From positions 1,003,001-1,067,000 of the forward strand of contig NZ_CP027773.1 of the NCBI RefSeq assembly GCF_003019815.1: a DNA stretch of 64,000 bases. The letters run 5' to 3'. The notes below the pieces were generated by a model. The model saw only the letters and a program-made list of their open reading frames with translations. It was not told where the DNA came from and did not search any database. This document shows, one piece after another, positions 62,398 to 64,000 of this stretch; position 1 is the first letter of the stretch, and the number at the start of each line of letters is the position of its first letter. The position numbers and the translations under genes are program-made. The stretch is from Variovorax sp. PMC12 (GTDB lineage: Bacteria > Pseudomonadota > Gammaproteobacteria > Burkholderiales > Burkholderiaceae_C).

Positions 62398-64000
62398 TCA
62401 ACGGTCGCGGCGCGAGCGCAGGCCCCAGCCCTTGCGCTCGAACAGGCGCTCCAGCGCGAAGAACAGCGTCGGCAGAATGAACAGCGTCAGCAGCGTCGAC
62501 ACCACCAGCCCGCCGACCACCACCGTGGCCAGGCCGCGCTGCACGTCGGTGCCCACGCCCGTGGCCAGCGCCGCCGGCAGCATGCCGATGGACGCCACCG
62601 TGGCCGTCATGAGCACCGGCCGCAGCCGCTCGGTCGCGCCTTCGAGCACCGAGGCTTCCAGCGCCAGCCCTTCGCCGCGCACGCGCCGGAAGTTCGCGAC
62701 CATGATGATCCCGTTCTGTATCGACACGCCGAACAGCGCGATGAAGCCCACCGCGGTGGCCACGTTGAGCGTTTCTCCCGCCACGTGCACCGCGATCAGC
62801 CCGCCCAGCGTGGCCATCGGCACCACGCCCAGGATCAGCGCCACGTGCCGGATCTTGCCGAACTGGAAGAACAGCAGCACCGCCATGATCGACACCACGA
62901 TCAGCAGCGACACCGCCAGCCGGGCCTGCGCCCGCTGCTGGTTCTCGAACTGGCCGGCCCATTGCAGCCGGACCTTGGCGTGGTCGAACTTCACGTCCTT
63001 GGCGATGCGCTCCTGCGCTTCCACCAGGTAGGAGGCGAGGTCGCGGCCGCGGTTGTCGATGCGCACCGTGATCTGGCGCGAATTGAGCTCGTGCGAAATG
63101 GTGCTCTCGCCGGTCTGCAGCTTCACGCTGGCCACCTGCGACAGCGGTACCTTGGCGCCGCCCGCGCCGTTGAGCAGCAGCGAGCCGATGGCCTCGGTGC
63201 CGCTCTTGGCCGACTTCGGCAGCTTGACGGTCACGTTGTAGGTGCGGTCGCCGCTGTACACGGTGATGACGGGCGCGCCGCCCATGCCGGTCTGCACCAG
63301 GCTGGCCACGTCGTTCGCGTTCACGCCCAGCCGGGCCGCGGCTTCGCGGTCGAGCTTGATGACCACCTGCGGAATCGGCGGCTCCTGGAACAGCGACGCC
63401 GACGCGGTGCCGCGCACGGTGTGCAGCAGGTCGACGATCTCGTTGCCGATGCGCCGGCTTTCCTTCAGGTCGTCGCCGTAGATGCGCAGCACCAGCGGGC
63501 TGTGCGCGCCGCCCACGGCGTCGTTCACGCCGTCGATGATCGGCTGGCTGATGCCCACGTCGAAGCCCGGCATCTTCGAGAAGCGCTCGTTCAGCGTTCG
63601 CACGAAGGCGGCCTTGTTCACGCCCGCAGGCCACTCGCTGTAGGGCTTCAGGCCCACGGGCACTTCCACGTGCGAAGGCGTCCAGGGGTCGGTGCCGTCG
63701 TCGTTGCGGCCCAGCTGCGTCACCACGTAGGAAACCTCGGGGTACTCGAGCAGGACGTGGCGCAGCTCCGCGGTCATTTCGCTGGCCTTGTCCAGCGACA
63801 GGCCCGACGGCAGCTGCACCTGCAGCCACAGCGCGCCTTCGTCGATGTCGGGCAGGAACTCGCGCCCGGCTGTGGCGCCCAGGATCGCCACCGCGGCCAG
63901 CGCGGCGATGCTCAGCGCATAGGCGATGGCCGGCACCCGCAGCAGGTGGCCCAGCACGCGCCGGTAGGCGCCCGTGAGCCACACCAGCGGCTTGTTGACG
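62398..64000 (-). CDS. CusA/CzcA-family heavy-metal RND efflux pump (C-terminal half, 5' end beyond window)
   Basis: The frame stays open to the right window edge, so at least 534 residues of a roughly 1030-residue protein are seen. They cover the second half: a membrane segment, the Gly-Arg-Glu-Phe-Leu-Pro-Asp-Ile-Asp-Glu-Gly segment typical of HME-RND pumps, a large periplasmic domain, and a final run of membrane helices (about 350-520 of this part). The metal (Cu/Ag or Co/Zn/Cd) cannot be set without the first half. The adaptor gene is presumably outside the window. It starts the leftward operon with OMF, RidA and lipoprotein. Confidence 0.93.
   Translation of the reverse strand, partial: VNKPLVWLTGAYRRVLGHLLRVPAIAYALSIAALAAVAILGATAGREFLPDIDEGALWLQVQLPSGLSLDKASEMTAELRHVLLEYPEVSYVVTQLGRNDDGTDPWTPSHVEVPVGLKPYSEWPAGVNKAAFVRTLNERFSKMPGFDVGISQPIIDGVNDAVGGAHSPLVLRIYGDDLKESRRIGNEIVDLLHTVRGTASASLFQEPPIPQVVIKLDREAAARLGVNANDVASLVQTGMGGAPVITVYSGDRTYNVTVKLPKSAKSGTEAIGSLLLNGAGGAKVPLSQVASVKLQTGESTISHELNSRQITVRIDNRGRDLASYLVEAQERIAKDVKFDHAKVRLQWAGQFENQQRAQARLAVSLLIVVSIMAVLLFFQFGKIRHVALILGVVPMATLGGLIAVHVAGETLNVATAVGFIALFGVSIQNGIIMVANFRRVRGEGLALEASVLEGATERLRPVLMTATVASIGMLPAALATGVGTDVQRGLATVVVGGLVVSTLLTLFILPTLFFALERLFERKGWGLRSRRDR

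Overview
The window is about 64 kb of very GC-rich, densely coding DNA. Gene content, codon use and protein style point to a betaproteobacterium of the Comamonadaceae, most likely Variovorax or a close relative. Evidence for this includes Bug-type periplasmic binding proteins, many LysR-regulated divergent pairs, a CmcJ/NvfI-type oxidoreductase, a split PqiA, and CCCTCC...GGAGGG repeat elements. This assignment is inferred from gene style and not from a marker gene. I see no rRNA, tRNA, insertion sequence, prophage or CRISPR array. The region reads as accessory chromosomal metabolism and efflux.

Layout, left to right. 0-4 kb: a rightward set of oxidoreductases (the end of an MDR reductase, an AidB-like acyl-CoA dehydrogenase, a GST, an SDR). 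4-7 kb: an azoreductase divergent from a LysR regulator, then an RNA-rich intergenic region holding a candidate minus-strand small RNA with an anti-Shine-Dalgarno loop and a clear manganese (yybP-ykoY) riboswitch ahead of mntP. 7-13.5 kb: a serine-hydrolase lipoprotein and two convergent diguanylate cyclases. 13.5-16 kb: a GNAT gene with its middle missing and an MFS/LysR divergent pair. 16-23 kb: a GntR-controlled catabolic module in which an aminotransferase, a Bug protein and an FAH/hydratase run left while gntR and an FAD/Fe-S 2-hydroxyacid dehydrogenase run right, with twin operator-like palindromes between them.

23-34 kb: several MFS exporters, Ogt, LysR regulators, an NmrA-like protein, a PNPOx-like flavoprotein and an M48 peptidase. 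34-37.5 kb: a compact oxidative cluster (SDR lacking the usual Tyr, CmcJ/NvfI oxidoreductase, LLM flavin monooxygenase). 37.5-47 kb: two MFS exporters followed by pqiA-pqiA-pqiB-pqiC, an inverted REP-like pair, then a DHA2 exporter with a Baeyer-Villiger-type monooxygenase. 47-51.7 kb: a Mesh1-like HD hydrolase, VOC, MATE, DUF2239, MarR, GIY-YIG and a membrane protein.

51.7-55.9 kb: a two-component system (LuxR-type regulator and DesK-type kinase) divergent from two secreted Ser/Gly/Ala/Thr-rich proteins, the most interesting unexplained protein system in the window. 55.9-60 kb: tex, then a Phd/PIN toxin-antitoxin pair translationally coupled to a patatin-like phospholipase. 60-64 kb: a leftward heavy-metal RND efflux operon (CusA/CzcA type, cut by the window edge) with an outer-membrane factor, a RidA protein and a small lipoprotein in overlapping reading frames.

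Two themes recur. Export is heavily represented: eight MFS, one MATE and one RND system. Many genes are tightly coupled by 4-base stop/start overlaps, which ties functionally puzzling partners together. All function calls rest on motif recognition by eye; no database search was run.
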